Below are positions 22,134-31,553 of a DNA stretch of 64,000 nt, in pieces. This DNA comes from UBA2241 sp963777895. GTDB lineage: Bacteria > Actinomycetota > Thermoleophilia > UBA2241. Location: positions 1 to 64,000 of the forward strand of contig CAVZSF010000004.1 of assembly GCA_963777895.1 (NCBI GenBank). Direction: 5' to 3'. The translations under genes and the position numbers were made by a program. Numbering within the stretch: the stretch's first letter is position 1; each line of letters begins with the position of its first letter. The notes beneath the pieces are model-generated. The model was given only the letters and a program-made list of their open reading frames with translations. It was not told where the DNA came from and did no database searches.

Positions 22134-22140
22134 TGTAGTG
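22125..22140. other. Chimeric junction 2 (deltaproteobacterial / actinobacterial DNA)
   Basis: An acyl-CoA dehydrogenase core sequence stops after TPAAK and is replaced by the last of four zinc-knuckle repeats (GLCRAHY) within two codons. GC content rises sharply at the same point. The reading frame stays open through the join. Confidence 0.7.
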
Positions 22141-22659
22141 GGCGCGACACAAACCGTGTGCCTGCACGCTGGTGTTGACGCATCCGGCAATGACGCACAC
22201 GTCGGCCGTCCTGGGCTTCACCAGGCGTAGCGGTCGCAGCGGCTCGCCCCGCTGCCGCTGGCGGTAGTGAGCGTTGCACAGGCCAGCCGAATGCACGGGC
22301 TTCCCGCACCCCCCGAACGTGCACACCGCGTAATGGTCGCGGTGATGGATGGGGCGCAGCCCGCGTCCCGACTTCAGAAACCGGTAGTGGGTAGCGCAGT
22401 AGCCGCCCTTGTCAGCCAACCGTCCGCATGGCGGAAATGCGCACTTGCCTGGCGGCCTCGTACGCCTAACGACCGGCCGCAGGGCTTGGCCCTTGCTCGA
22501 CTGCTGGTAGTGCGCACTACACAGCCCCCTTGCGTCCACCGGGTAGCCGCATTCGGGGAAGGCACAGGTTGGTCTGGTGTCGTGTCCGTGGTCCACTGGC
22601 TGCAAACTACCATGGGCTTCGGACGCGGTGAAGGAGGCTGGCAAGCCGAGGCACGCCAA
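22134..22659 (-). CDS. Zinc-knuckle repeat protein, 3'-truncated by the join
   Basis: About 175 residues with four repeats of the form C-x4-C-x9/10-C-x2-H: CAFPECGYPVDARGLCSAHY, CAFPPCGRLADKGGYCATHY, CTFGGCGKPVHSAGLCNAHY and CVIAGC...GLCRAHY. Each is separated by an Arg- and Gly-rich linker with LRP. Such knuckles bind zinc and appear in actinobacterial and phage proteins, sometimes before HNH nuclease domains. The domain that followed the repeats is lost at the join. The start ATG at 22659 is tentative. A DNA-binding role is an inference. Confidence 0.55.
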
Positions 22660-22784
22660 CCGAATCAGCTTCGAACCCGGCCCCTCACGTCACAGGCTGT
22701 GATGGCAAAGTACACACCCTTTGTCGTGCTGGGCCTGGGCGATAGCCTCAGGCACGCTGGACGTATCGACCCATGGGGGGTTAG

Positions 22785-23889
22785 GTGAAGTACGTCTTCC
22801 TGGACACGTGCATCTATGTCGGGTGTTCTCTATCAGACAAGAAGGACGCCCGGCCCGAGCTGCTTGTCACCTTGATCAAGAGTCTCAAGCGGAGCGGGTC
22901 CGCTCTACTCCTCCCCGAAGTTGTGCTTCACGAGTACCGACGAAAGGTCGACCGGGAACTCGAGAGGCTGGTCAGGAACGTGGATGCCTTAGTGGCGCGA
23001 GGCGATGCATTGGCGGCTTCAAATGACCAGGAGAGACTGCAGGAGTTCGTCGACAAGCTGAAGAGCGAAAGGCAGAGGGCCGCTCGTCAGGCGCGTGAAT
23101 TCATCGAGAAGCTGCCGCAGAGCGTCGGAAGCGTTGTCAGCCTGCCCCTGACGCCTGAGGTAGTGACAGCTGCCGTGGTTACCAGCCTTAACCGGGCGGT
23201 CGCCCCCCTGGCGGGCGCGCTCCGGAGATGAGGACGCCCATACCGAGCGTGGCCTGATTGAAGTCGACTGCCTAATCGTAAGCGGGCTGGCTGATTGGGC
23301 TGAGCGCCAGGGTCTCATGTCAGAAGACGAAATCCTGTTCTGCTCCGACAACCACAAGGACTTCGCCGCGTTCGACAAGGAGCAGAATCGGCACGTTATC
23401 GACCCTGAGATTGGCGCACTGTTCGCCTGCCAGGTGAGGTTCTATCGAAGCCCGAGCGAGATGTTGGAAGCTGAGTTCAAGGAAAAGCCATCCCCGCCAA
23501 GCGTCGATGATTTGGAACGCGCCTTGGGCACGACGCGAAGGCATCGCAAGCTTGGTGACCTCCGTGAGTATCAAATGGCGGTCAGGGACCGGCGGCGATG
23601 GACGGAGCGACTCCTGTTTGAGGAATCGGAGCGCGCACGTTCCCTGAAGGCACGTCTGGACTCGGGAATACCCGATGCTGAGGAGGAAGAGCAGGTGCTG
23701 GATGACTTCACGTCATCCGCGGGGCAGGTGGACACTCTGCGACGCGAGCTGGCAAAGCTTCGTAGGGAAGAAGGGCGTCTAGCAGTCCTCCTGCAAGAGG
23801 GCTCTGATGGTCCGTGGATTCAGCCATACCTTCCGGAAGAGACGGCTGACCCACAGCAGAGCATGCAGGACCCTTCCGACGACGCCTAG
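22785..23889 (+). CDS. PIN-domain (DUF4935-like) ribonuclease-type protein with one frameshift
   Basis: Starts with GTG at 22785 behind a G-rich ribosome binding site. The N-terminal KYVFLDTCIYVGCSL holds the first PIN aspartate, and LLPEVVLHEYRRKV the glutamate, followed by a coiled-coil-like stretch. The frame closes at 23231, but the next frame continues the domain with GDEDAHTERGLIEVDCLIVS and ILFCSDNHKDFAAFD, which is the expected third acidic site. One extra C in the run at 23202-23207 explains the break. A C-terminal charged coiled coil (residues about 250-350) follows. PIN enzymes cut RNA and often act as toxins or in defence. No antitoxin is visible. Confidence 0.65.
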
Positions 23890-23992
23890 GCATCACGCGA
23901 GCGGGTCCCATGCTTACGGACGTGGCTCATACCGGGGCCCGCCTGCCAATGAGGGTGTACTTCTCTTTGCGCAGCTGCTGGAGCAGGGATGC

Positions 23993-24034
23993 TGGTGGGC
24001 CGCGTTGGATTCGAACCAACGACCTTGGGATTAA
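23993..24034. repeat. att direct repeat, left copy (tRNA-Lys 3' fragment)
   Basis: Forty-two bases identical to 37054-37095, covering the tRNA-Lys CCA end, acceptor and T arm, up to the anticodon loop. The 5' half of a tRNA is missing, so this is not a functional gene. It marks the distal end of an element integrated at the tRNA gene. Confidence 0.85.
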
Positions 24035-24300
24035 GAGTGCCTTTGGGGCCGAGCCTGGCAAGGCGGTTGCGGACTCGCGCAGGCTTGACATCCATACGGC
24101 CTGGTATGGTCTCGTCCAGTCGCGTCTGTTCCCTTGCGTTTGCAGATCTGTTTGCATCTGCGCGGCGAGAGCCCTGACCAGAAGGACAGGCCGACGGGAG
24201 GTTACGAGCACCTCCAGATCAAGACGGCGAGGGGGCCTCCCGGGTGACTGGGAGACCCCCAGGACCAGGGGGGTCTTGCCGGCGCTCTCGGCGGACCCGA
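24035..24300. other. Gap at left island end
   Basis: About 265 bases between the att fragment and the nitrilase stop. Minus-strand frames stay open into the repeat (for example ending LNPKVVGSNPTRP, which is tRNA-derived), but no integrase catalytic motif is visible. Apart from a hairpin (24253-24276), nothing is supported. Confidence 0.4.
24253..24276 (-). terminator. Hairpin after the nitrilase gene
   Basis: AGACCCCC, a 8-base loop, and GGGGGTCT form an 8-bp stem 25 bases past the nitrilase stop, with no strong T-tract. Probably ends the leftward island transcript. Confidence 0.5.
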
Positions 24301-25311
24301 TCAGCTCATGATCGCAGGCTCAGACTCCGTGTCGGCCTCCCCCGACGCATGCCCCCGGAGGAAGGTGGCATGGCGGCGCGGTCGTTCGTCCACCGTGACC
24401 TGGAAGATGTCGGGTCGGTTGTAGTGCCCCGCCGCGTCGAGCGCCATTTGCTCTCGCCCAATCCATGACAGGTCTATCTCACCGAAGACAATGGTCTCTC
24501 GCCCCTCGACAGGGCCAGCGACCCACGACGCATCGGGAGCGATGATGCCGGTGCCGCCGGGGAGGATGACGTCAACGGCCTGGCCGAAGTCGCCTGCTGA
24601 GTAGAGGGCCTGACGAGCCGGGTAGTCGTCCGGCACATCATCCATTGTGAGGTATGACCCGACACAGAGGACGAAGCACCGACCTTCAAAGGCGTAGTGC
24701 CTGCTGGCAAGGTGGTGGATCTCGGGCAGTTCGGGCCATGCCGCGACGTGAATCTGCTCTCCCTTGGCGTGCATGGCGAAGCGTGCGAGTGGCATCCAGT
24801 GTTCCCAGCAGATCAGTCCGCCCAAGCGGCCGAAGGGCGTGTCAAACACGTGCAGGGTGCTTCCATCCCCGCGGTCCCACACTATCCGTTCAGCGTGCGT
24901 CGGCATCAGCTTGCGATGCACGCCCAGAATCTCGCCATCCCGTGAGATGAAAAGCTGCGAGTTGAAGAGGGTGCCTCGGGAGTACTGCACGTCCCTCTCA
25001 TTGATTCCAACCACCACGGTGATCCGGTTCTTGCGAGCGGCGCGACAAAGCGCGTCGGTGGCCGGACTGGGCACGGTGACGGAATTGGCCTGCAGGCGCT
25101 CGAACGCCATCTTGCCGGCGAGCTCGTCCCATCCCGCGGCCCCGAAACACCAGCCTGGGTAGCCGGGGATCCAGGTCTCGGGGAAGGCGACCAGCTTCGC
25201 TGCGCCGCTGGCCGCCTCCCCGATCAGCCGCACCGCCTTCGCGATGGTGGCTTCGCGGTCTCCGAACACTGGGGCAGCCTGTGCCGCTGCGACCGTGAGT
25301 GTCTCGGCCAT
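24301..25311 (-). CDS. Nitrilase
   Basis: A 336-residue carbon-nitrogen hydrolase that converts a nitrile to an acid plus ammonia. The catalytic triad is visible: Glu in LVAFPETWIPGYPGWC, Lys in GVHRKLMPTHAERIVW, and Cys in LGGLICWEHWMPLARF. The RKLMPTH and CWEHW contexts match true nitrilases (arylacetonitrilase/aliphatic or cyanide-hydratase type) rather than amidases. Also present are EGRCFVLCVGSYL and GGTGIIAPDASWVAGP. No signal peptide, so cytoplasmic. It is the last gene of the leftward island, 12 bases behind an amino-acid-type permease, which suggests that the permease imports its substrate or a product-linked compound. The exact nitrile is unknown. Confidence 0.85.
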   Translation of the reverse strand: MAETLTVAAAQAAPVFGDREATIAKAVRLIGEAASGAAKLVAFPETWIPGYPGWCFGAAGWDELAGKMAFERLQANSVTVPSPATDALCRAARKNRITVVVGINERDVQYSRGTLFNSQLFISRDGEILGVHRKLMPTHAERIVWDRGDGSTLHVFDTPFGRLGGLICWEHWMPLARFAMHAKGEQIHVAAWPELPEIHHLASRHYAFEGRCFVLCVGSYLTMDDVPDDYPARQALYSAGDFGQAVDVILPGGTGIIAPDASWVAGPVEGRETIVFGEIDLSWIGREQMALDAAGHYNRPDIFQVTVDERPRRHATFLRGHASGEADTESEPAIMS

Positions 25312-25323
25312 CGCGCTTCCCTC

Positions 25324-26808
25324 TCAGACGTGCCCTGCAGGCACAGGAGGCTGGGCATCGGATTCGTCGACTAGTGCCGTCTGGTCTCCACTGTCTCCAG
25401 CGTACTCACGCTCGAACTCGTCCTGGTGGATCCTCTTCGTCGCGTAGTACCAGACGATGGAGAGCACGATTATGACTACAAGCCCGGTCCCGCCGTACTT
25501 CAGCAGGGTCGGGTCGCCGTACCACGGCGTCACCGAAAGGAACATGAAGATCGCGGTGGCGACGAGGGCGAACACGGATAGCGCGGGGAGGCGGGCAGGC
25601 CCTAGCGGAACCTTGTACGGTCGCCGGAGATCCTGCCGTTTCACACGCAGCCAGAGGTTCAGGAACATGACCACAAGGTACTGGCAGATCCAGACGAAGG
25701 ACCCGACGTAGAGAAGCATGAGCATGTTGCTGCCAAGCACCTGGACGACGAACTCGATCATGAAGAAATAGATCGCCAAGGTCACCCACGGCGTACGGTA
25801 CTTCGGATGCAGCCAGCCCCACTTGTGAGGGACGATGTTGAAGGGCTTGCGCGACATGTCGTACATCATTCGCGACACCGTCGTGTGGGCGGTGAGTGCC
25901 GAGGCGGCTGACGCCGAGTAAGCGAATAGGACGAGCGCCCAGAGCCCGAAGGTGCCCCAGAGGGACTTGCCGATGTTCTGCAGAGCCTCTGCACCGGTCA
26001 GGTCTCCAAGGCTGACGATCGTCACCGCAGCTCCGAGTGCGAACAGGATCTTGACCGTTCCGATCAGGCCGATCGCCCCGAACATCCCGTAGGGCAACGA
26101 CCTCTCCGGCGTCTTACACTCCTCGCCGAGCGTCGACACGACCTCGAAGCCCGCGAACAGCCACATGGCGAGCAGGAACGCGCCGATGAAGGTCACTCCA
26201 CTGAGGTCGCCCATCATGTTGCCAATACGCCCTAGGTCTGGTGCATTGAGCGACCAACCGGTGATGGCGCACAGGGGTACCGCAACGGCGACCACCACGA
26301 CGACCCAAAGCAGATAGTTCGCCCAGTCACCCACCTTTTTGATACCGAGCAGATTGATGAACAATCCGAAGACGCCGGCCGTGATCACACCCCAGATCCT
26401 GTAGCTGACCCCGGTGGCGGCCTCCATCAAGTGCGACGAGAATGTGCACTCGGCGCCGAAGCCGAACGTGAATGACAGGATGTAGATGTAAGCGGCGAAG
26501 ATCCCCGCCCCTCGACCGAACGCCACCTCCGCGTACTTCCTCATGCCGGCCGCCGAAGGGAAGGTCGTGGCCAGCTCTGCATAGTTCATCGCGATGAGCC
26601 AGTACAGGACGACCGAGACCAGCACGGTCCAGATGAAGGTCATCCCGAAGGTGCCGATGCCGATCGCGGCGGAGCCCCATGTCGACGCGCACACTACGAG
26701 GCCGAATGAGATCGCCAGAATATCCTTGGTCGTCAGCGCCCTGACGAGAGTGAGCTCGACTGGGGCCTTCTTGGCTGCAACCTTCGCGCTCTCTACTGTC
26801 GTACTCAT
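25324..26808 (-). CDS. APC-family amino acid/amine permease
   Basis: About 494 residues and 12 predicted membrane helices. It includes the APC signatures ISFGLVVCASTWGSAAIG at the first helix, ATTFPSAAGMRKYAEVAFGR and FLLAMWLFAGFEVVSTLGEE in helix 6. The C-terminus is hydrophilic (FEREYAGDSGDQTALVDESD). Such transporters import amino acids, amines or related cations by proton or sodium symport. I chose the ATG at 26808 because AAGGGG precedes it at the right distance; a GTG at 26814 is the alternative. Its gene is 12 bases from the nitrilase gene, so the two are almost certainly co-transcribed. Confidence 0.8.
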   Translation of the reverse strand: MSTTVESAKVAAKKAPVELTLVRALTTKDILAISFGLVVCASTWGSAAIGIGTFGMTFIWTVLVSVVLYWLIAMNYAELATTFPSAAGMRKYAEVAFGRGAGIFAAYIYILSFTFGFGAECTFSSHLMEAATGVSYRIWGVITAGVFGLFINLLGIKKVGDWANYLLWVVVVVAVAVPLCAITGWSLNAPDLGRIGNMMGDLSGVTFIGAFLLAMWLFAGFEVVSTLGEECKTPERSLPYGMFGAIGLIGTVKILFALGAAVTIVSLGDLTGAEALQNIGKSLWGTFGLWALVLFAYSASAASALTAHTTVSRMMYDMSRKPFNIVPHKWGWLHPKYRTPWVTLAIYFFMIEFVVQVLGSNMLMLLYVGSFVWICQYLVVMFLNLWLRVKRQDLRRPYKVPLGPARLPALSVFALVATAIFMFLSVTPWYGDPTLLKYGGTGLVVIIVLSIVWYYATKRIHQDEFEREYAGDSGDQTALVDESDAQPPVPAGHV

Positions 26809-27042
26809 AGTCACCCCTTCATTCGAGAACCTGACCGGTGCTCGCCTCTAGAGAGGCCGTTGAAGGTCGGACCGCGAGTCGCGAGAGGCCCGACTGGCCC
26901 ATCGATTCAAGCACCGGTGGACGCGGTGGAATATGGGTCAGCGCGGGCTGTCGCCGCACCAGGACGGGGCGCACTCAGACCACCGTTCGGGGACTGGCAG
27001 CAGCCGAACGAGCGGCGGCCACAGACGATGAGGTGGGAGGCG

Positions 27043-28668
27043 CTAGGAGGCGGAGGAGCTAGAGCTGATGTCCGTGAACCAGACTTCGAGCTCGATTCCC
27101 TCTCGAGAGCGACGCAATGCGCCGGAGATGACATACACGGCGAGGGAGGCCGCATAGAGCGCGAGCGAGGCGCCCATCGGGATCAGAAGCCCGAGCCCCA
27201 GGCTCAGCGTGGGGTCAACGGCGAAGCGCCAGATGAGCCAGCCCGTGAACCCGACGAAGACCGCTCCACAGAGGGTGATCAAGGGAATGCCGAACACGTC
27301 GTATCGGGCCGCTGTCGACCCGCGATACAGCTCCCTCCTCACAAAGGGGAACAGAGCGCCGGCCATGCAAGTGATCGCGAACGCGATCGTGTTGACCACA
27401 GCAACGGTCGTCATCGTGAGGCGCCAGTAGCTCGTAAACGCGTAGATGGCACTCGGGGCCAGTGAGAGCAGGCTGAACGCCACAATGGCGTGCGTCGGAG
27501 CCCTCGTCGTTGACCTCAGGGCGCCGAACCAGCGAGGCAGGATGCGATCCGAGGACATCGCCAACAGTACCCGAGAGGCGGCCAACGTGGAGTTCGGGGC
27601 GTAGATCCAGAAGAACGAGTTGAACAACACGACGAGGAACACAGCGACAAGACCGCCCAGCCGGCCCGTGTCCGCGACGAACCAGAAGAAGGGGATGGTC
27701 GGTAGCGGCATGGCGTCGGGGTGCTCGAAGAAGAGGAAGGCGCTGGCGCCGAGGACAGCTGGCCCGAAGCGGTCCATCACGAGGCCACCTACCACGATCG
27801 ACAGCGCCGCCGTGGATACCAAGGAGCCGAGGATGACGAAGAGCTGGACCCGCAGTTCCCCAGCTCTCTTTGTTTCGCCCGCTTGCTGCGTACTCCAGCC
27901 TGAGTAGACGAGGGTGAAACTAGCAAGGGGCACGATCCAAAGGCTTTGGACAAGCCAACTGGATGAGTGGCCGCTCGAGAAGCCGAGCGCTCCTGCCGTC
28001 GCCATTGCTGTCTGGTAGACGGGTAGTTGCGGCAGGGCAGAGATGGTCATAAGAGCGACGACGACGACCGCGAGCATGGCTGCGGCGATCGCCCACGAGA
28101 TCCGCTGAAGCACGGCGTAGCGGCGCAGCCCGAGGATGTTCACCAGGGCGGACCAAGCGATGACGAGGATCGACAAGAAGAAGACGCCCCAAGAGGACTG
28201 ACACCATCTTCCGACGCTGAGGAGGAACTCGGAGCCGGTCAGTGAGGCAAGCACGACGAAGAGCGGACCGATCGCGAGATAGGCTGCATACCAACCGGTG
28301 ATCGCCACCCACATCGCCCCGCCCAGAACCAGCGCGGCGAAGCAGCTCACGGAACCGAAGCTCCCCGAAAGGATCCGGCTTTGGAAGTAGTACTCTCCGC
28401 CACTTCTTGGCATGGTCGACGCCAGGAAGGCATATACGACTGCCTCAGCTGCACAGAACAGGGCTGACAGCGCGGTCGCCAGAATCCAGCTACCATTCGG
28501 GAACATCATGCAAGCTGCGAGGAAGGGGATGGAGAAGCCGATCACTACATTGATCACCATCGTGTTGTAGAGAAAGGCGTCGAACGCCGGCCATACACGT
28601 TCCACACGCCGAGTCGAGCAGAGCAGGATAAGGGGTTCTTCGGAGCGTGACTCGGCCTTCCGATTCAT
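27043..28668 (-). CDS. Second APC-family permease
   Basis: A 541-residue, 12-helix membrane protein with an APC N-terminal element (YNTMVINVVIGFSIPFLAAC), STMPRSGGEYYFQSRILSG and IYAPNSTLAASRVLLAMSSD. It is divergent from the neighbouring permease, so the island carries two different carriers. The start overlaps the stop of the response regulator gene as ATGA, implying translational coupling between regulator and transporter. The substrate is unknown. The coupling to a sensor kinase pair hints at a regulated import step. Confidence 0.75.
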   Translation of the reverse strand: MNRKAESRSEEPLILLCSTRRVERVWPAFDAFLYNTMVINVVIGFSIPFLAACMMFPNGSWILATALSALFCAAEAVVYAFLASTMPRSGGEYYFQSRILSGSFGSVSCFAALVLGGAMWVAITGWYAAYLAIGPLFVVLASLTGSEFLLSVGRWCQSSWGVFFLSILVIAWSALVNILGLRRYAVLQRISWAIAAAMLAVVVVALMTISALPQLPVYQTAMATAGALGFSSGHSSSWLVQSLWIVPLASFTLVYSGWSTQQAGETKRAGELRVQLFVILGSLVSTAALSIVVGGLVMDRFGPAVLGASAFLFFEHPDAMPLPTIPFFWFVADTGRLGGLVAVFLVVLFNSFFWIYAPNSTLAASRVLLAMSSDRILPRWFGALRSTTRAPTHAIVAFSLLSLAPSAIYAFTSYWRLTMTTVAVVNTIAFAITCMAGALFPFVRRELYRGSTAARYDVFGIPLITLCGAVFVGFTGWLIWRFAVDPTLSLGLGLLIPMGASLALYAASLAVYVISGALRRSREGIELEVWFTDISSSSSAS

Positions 28669-29300
28669 CCCAGCAGGCCTTTTCTCATCGCGACTGCCAC
28701 GGCATGAGCCCGATCCGAGACCTCCAGCTTCCGATAGATCACCTCGAGATGGCTCTTGACGGTGTCGGGACTCAGGAAGAGCTGCTGCCCCACCTCTCTG
28801 TTGGTCGCGCCCGCGGCCACCATCCGCAGCACCTCGAGCTCGTGATTGGTCAGCAGCCGCTGCTCCTTGCCGCGCTGCTCGTCCTTCAGGAACGCCTGCA
28901 CGACGACCTCATCGAAGTGCTGACCGCCGGCCGCCACGCGCCGGATGGCATGCACGAGCTCCTCGGCCGAGGCATGCTTGAGGACGTAGCCCTTTGCCCC
29001 CGCCTTGACCGCCTTGAGGACGATATCGTCGTCGTCATGCACCGTGAGCACGACCACTGCGGGGGGATCTGCAGAGGCCTCGAGGAGCAGGGGCAGGACT
29101 TCCAGACCGTGCATGCCGGGCAGCTTGAGGTCGAGCAGTACGATGTCCGGTCTCAGAGATGCGGCCAAAGACAGTGCTTCCTCGCCACTGGCGGCCTCAC
29201 CGACCACCTCCAGGTCTGAGCAACCGGAGAGAATGCTAACAAGGCCGCGGCGCACAACGTCGTGGTCGTCTACGATCAGGATCCGGATCAATCGATCCAC
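28665..29300 (-). CDS. NarL/FixJ-type response regulator
   Basis: A 211-residue two-component regulator. The receiver domain (residues 1-120) has ILIVDDHDVVRRGL, phosphoacceptor Asp in DIVLLDLKLPGMHGLEVLPL, and the conserved Lys in AGAKGYVLKHASAEELV. The C-terminal LuxR helix-turn-helix is LTNHELEVLRMVAAGATNRE through LFLSPDTVKSHLEVIYRKL. The GTG start overlaps the kinase stop by 13 bases, so kinase and regulator are translationally coupled. It probably controls the island genes, but no operator was identified. Confidence 0.9.
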   Translation of the reverse strand: MDRLIRILIVDDHDVVRRGLVSILSGCSDLEVVGEAASGEEALSLAASLRPDIVLLDLKLPGMHGLEVLPLLLEASADPPAVVVLTVHDDDDIVLKAVKAGAKGYVLKHASAEELVHAIRRVAAGGQHFDEVVVQAFLKDEQRGKEQRLLTNHELEVLRMVAAGATNREVGQQLFLSPDTVKSHLEVIYRKLEVSDRAHAVAVAMRKGLLG

Positions 29301-31447
29301 CCCAGCCCCTCCGATTGTCGTGACGGCTCATCCGCGATCGGGACGACCAGGGTCACAGAAGTCCCTTGCCCATCTCGGGAGTCGATGTCGAGATGGCCAC
29401 CGACGACCATCGCCTGTTCCTCGATCATCGCCCTGCCGTAGTGCGAGCCTCTCTCGTGACTCGACGCATCGAAGCCCACCCCGTCGTCCGTCACCGTTAG
29501 GCGAAGCACGTCCCCAGACCTCGACTCTTCCGCTTGGAGGCGGAGGACGATTTTGCGGGCATGGGAATGCCGTACCGCGTTCAAGGCGGCTTCGCGCGCG
29601 ATCTTGTAGATGGCGATAGCGACTTCGGGCGCGAGCGGCGGGAGCGCTTGGATATCGCAGAGGAAACCCGGCACGCGTCCATCTGAGGAATCTAGGTGCT
29701 GGGAGAGGGCGCGCAGGGACCCTTCAAGACCGAGCTCGTCGAGGACGGGTGGGCGAAGTTCCCAGATGAGGCGACGGGCATCAGAGATAGTCTCTCGCAA
29801 CACCGCTATCGCCTCATCGACTGCCTCTACTTCACGCGATTCGATCCGGAACGCATCAAGGAGGTAGACGGCCCCGACGATCGCTTGCACGATGTCATCG
29901 TGGATCACGTTGGCGAAGGCCTTCCGCTCACTCTGGCGGATATCCGTGACCCGTCGCATCAGCAGCTGGATACGCTCCCGGCTGTGTACCAGGTCGCGAT
30001 ACAGACGGGCGTTGTAGATTGCGATCGCTGCCTGCTCGGCAACCTCTTCAGCCCTCGCCACGTCCGTCTCGGAGTAGCCCTGCCTTCGGCCGAGTGAGTA
30101 GAGGATCAGTGCACCAATGAGCTCGCTCTGGGCGAACACCGGGACCAGGAGCGCCGAGCCTACGTCGAAGAGGCGTTTGATGTCAGCGCTGATGCGAGCC
30201 CCGGGTATCAGGTCATCGACCACGATGCTGCGTGTCCGCTGCAGCTCATCCGCCACCGGTGTCTGGCCTCCGAACTTCAGGTGCAGGCCGATAAGGCTGG
30301 CCGCCACTGGGTCTGAGGCGGCGACTACGTCCAGGTCGTCGCCGCCGGGCTTGAGCTCAAGCAAGAGGCAGTTCGAGCCACCCACGGCGTGCGCCGCGTT
30401 TACGGCGATCTCCTGGAACGTCTGTTCCAGATCGAGGCTTCGGGAGATGACTCTGAACACGGCCTGTGACGACTCCAGCAACGCGGCGTTGCGGATGCTC
30501 TCGCCCGACAGAACATGGCTACGAGCGGCGGGCCCCAGACCCTCACAGACCGTCGAGAGAAGGACGGACTCGTAGAGATCGAGTGGTTTGCGACGCTGTC
30601 CACTCAGAACGATATAGGCCGCTGGGGTATGCCCGGCCATGGCCGCCGCTACGACGCCGTACGTGAAGCCTCGCCGCAGTATCGCCCGCATGGACGGCTG
30701 CAGATCATGGTGGTCCTCGAGATGGAGCCACTTGGACCGCCGCAGTGACTCGGCCAGCCTGGGCTCTGTCAGGTCCAGACCCTCATAGGGATGCCCTCGC
30801 TGCCTCGTCGGCCCGTAGGCATCGACGAACTCCGCCCGCAGTTCATCCGTGACAATGAAGAGGGCGCCAGCATCCATGGCGAGCCCTGACAGAAGAAGCG
30901 GAAGAAACCTAGCTGTCTTCTCCTTGAGATCGCGGTCGCCATTGAGCTCCGAGAGGACTGCATGCGCTACCATTGTCGCTCGTTCGAGACTCGCGGAGAG
31001 ATGCACCAGGTCCGAAGACGAGGTGTCGGCCGGCTGCTTAGACAGCTCAAGGAGGACCGACGCTTCCTTGACGAGCGGCTTGAATGCAATCTCGCAGAGC
31101 GCAATATGCGTGCCTAGATCGCCCACAAACTGCCATTTGAGATTACCACCGTGCTGACTGGCGACGCGAAGCTGGTCAGGAAGGCGTGCGTTGAGGAACT
31201 GAAGAGAGGTTCGGGCGGGGTCTCCGGGACGAGGACGCCAGCCACCCCAAGCGTCCCATCGCTCACAGTCCGCCTCATGGATGGCGCCGTCAGGATGGAC
31301 GGTCAGTCGACAGAAGCCGTTGCCTTCGCTCGGCTCGCCCGATGCAATTCCCGCTGACCGTGCATCGTCTCCCTCGGAGCGGGCACCGGCCACAGTGGTA
31401 CCGCGATTGCGAGCGACATCGCGAATGCGCGTGAGTCGCTCCCCCAT
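29288..31447 (-). CDS. GAF-domain sensor histidine kinase (HisKA_3)
   Basis: A cytoplasmic kinase of about 719 residues without membrane helices. A variable N-terminal region (1-180) is followed by two GAF-like domains (about 185-330 and 345-490). After these come the HisKA_3 dimerisation domain with phosphoacceptor His in SERKAFANVIHDDIVQAIVG, and an HATPase domain with EAALNAVRHSHARKI and LTVTDDGVGFD. GAF domains sense small molecules or redox state, fitting substrate- or respiration-dependent control of the catabolic genes. The ATG at 31447 with a G-run upstream is preferred; a GTG at 31474 is possible. Confidence 0.85.
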   Translation of the reverse strand: MGERLTRIRDVARNRGTTVAGARSEGDDARSAGIASGEPSEGNGFCRLTVHPDGAIHEADCERWDAWGGWRPRPGDPARTSLQFLNARLPDQLRVASQHGGNLKWQFVGDLGTHIALCEIAFKPLVKEASVLLELSKQPADTSSSDLVHLSASLERATMVAHAVLSELNGDRDLKEKTARFLPLLLSGLAMDAGALFIVTDELRAEFVDAYGPTRQRGHPYEGLDLTEPRLAESLRRSKWLHLEDHHDLQPSMRAILRRGFTYGVVAAAMAGHTPAAYIVLSGQRRKPLDLYESVLLSTVCEGLGPAARSHVLSGESIRNAALLESSQAVFRVISRSLDLEQTFQEIAVNAAHAVGGSNCLLLELKPGGDDLDVVAASDPVAASLIGLHLKFGGQTPVADELQRTRSIVVDDLIPGARISADIKRLFDVGSALLVPVFAQSELIGALILYSLGRRQGYSETDVARAEEVAEQAAIAIYNARLYRDLVHSRERIQLLMRRVTDIRQSERKAFANVIHDDIVQAIVGAVYLLDAFRIESREVEAVDEAIAVLRETISDARRLIWELRPPVLDELGLEGSLRALSQHLDSSDGRVPGFLCDIQALPPLAPEVAIAIYKIAREAALNAVRHSHARKIVLRLQAEESRSGDVLRLTVTDDGVGFDASSHERGSHYGRAMIEEQAMVVGGHLDIDSRDGQGTSVTLVVPIADEPSRQSEGLGWID

Positions 31448-31553
31448 CTGACAACCCCCCGGTCGCCATAGCACGAGTTGGCAGGGCGGTAGCAGAAACC
31501 CGTGCAGGCCAAGCGAGTCTACACCTCGCGAGAACCCCGGCTCCTGCCTCTTC

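Noticed and set aside
21502..22659. A novel zinc-knuckle/acyl-CoA dehydrogenase fusion protein
   Set aside because: The dehydrogenase part starts mid-domain, GC changes at the same point and neighbouring genes belong to different lineages, so the fusion comes from a chimeric join.
23993..24034. A second functional tRNA-Lys
   Set aside because: Only the 3' half is present; no 5' acceptor, D arm or complete anticodon stem exists.
24035..24300. Remnant of an integrase C-terminus on the minus strand
   Set aside because: Frames are open into the att site, but no catalytic Arg, His or Tyr motif was found, so it is not claimed.
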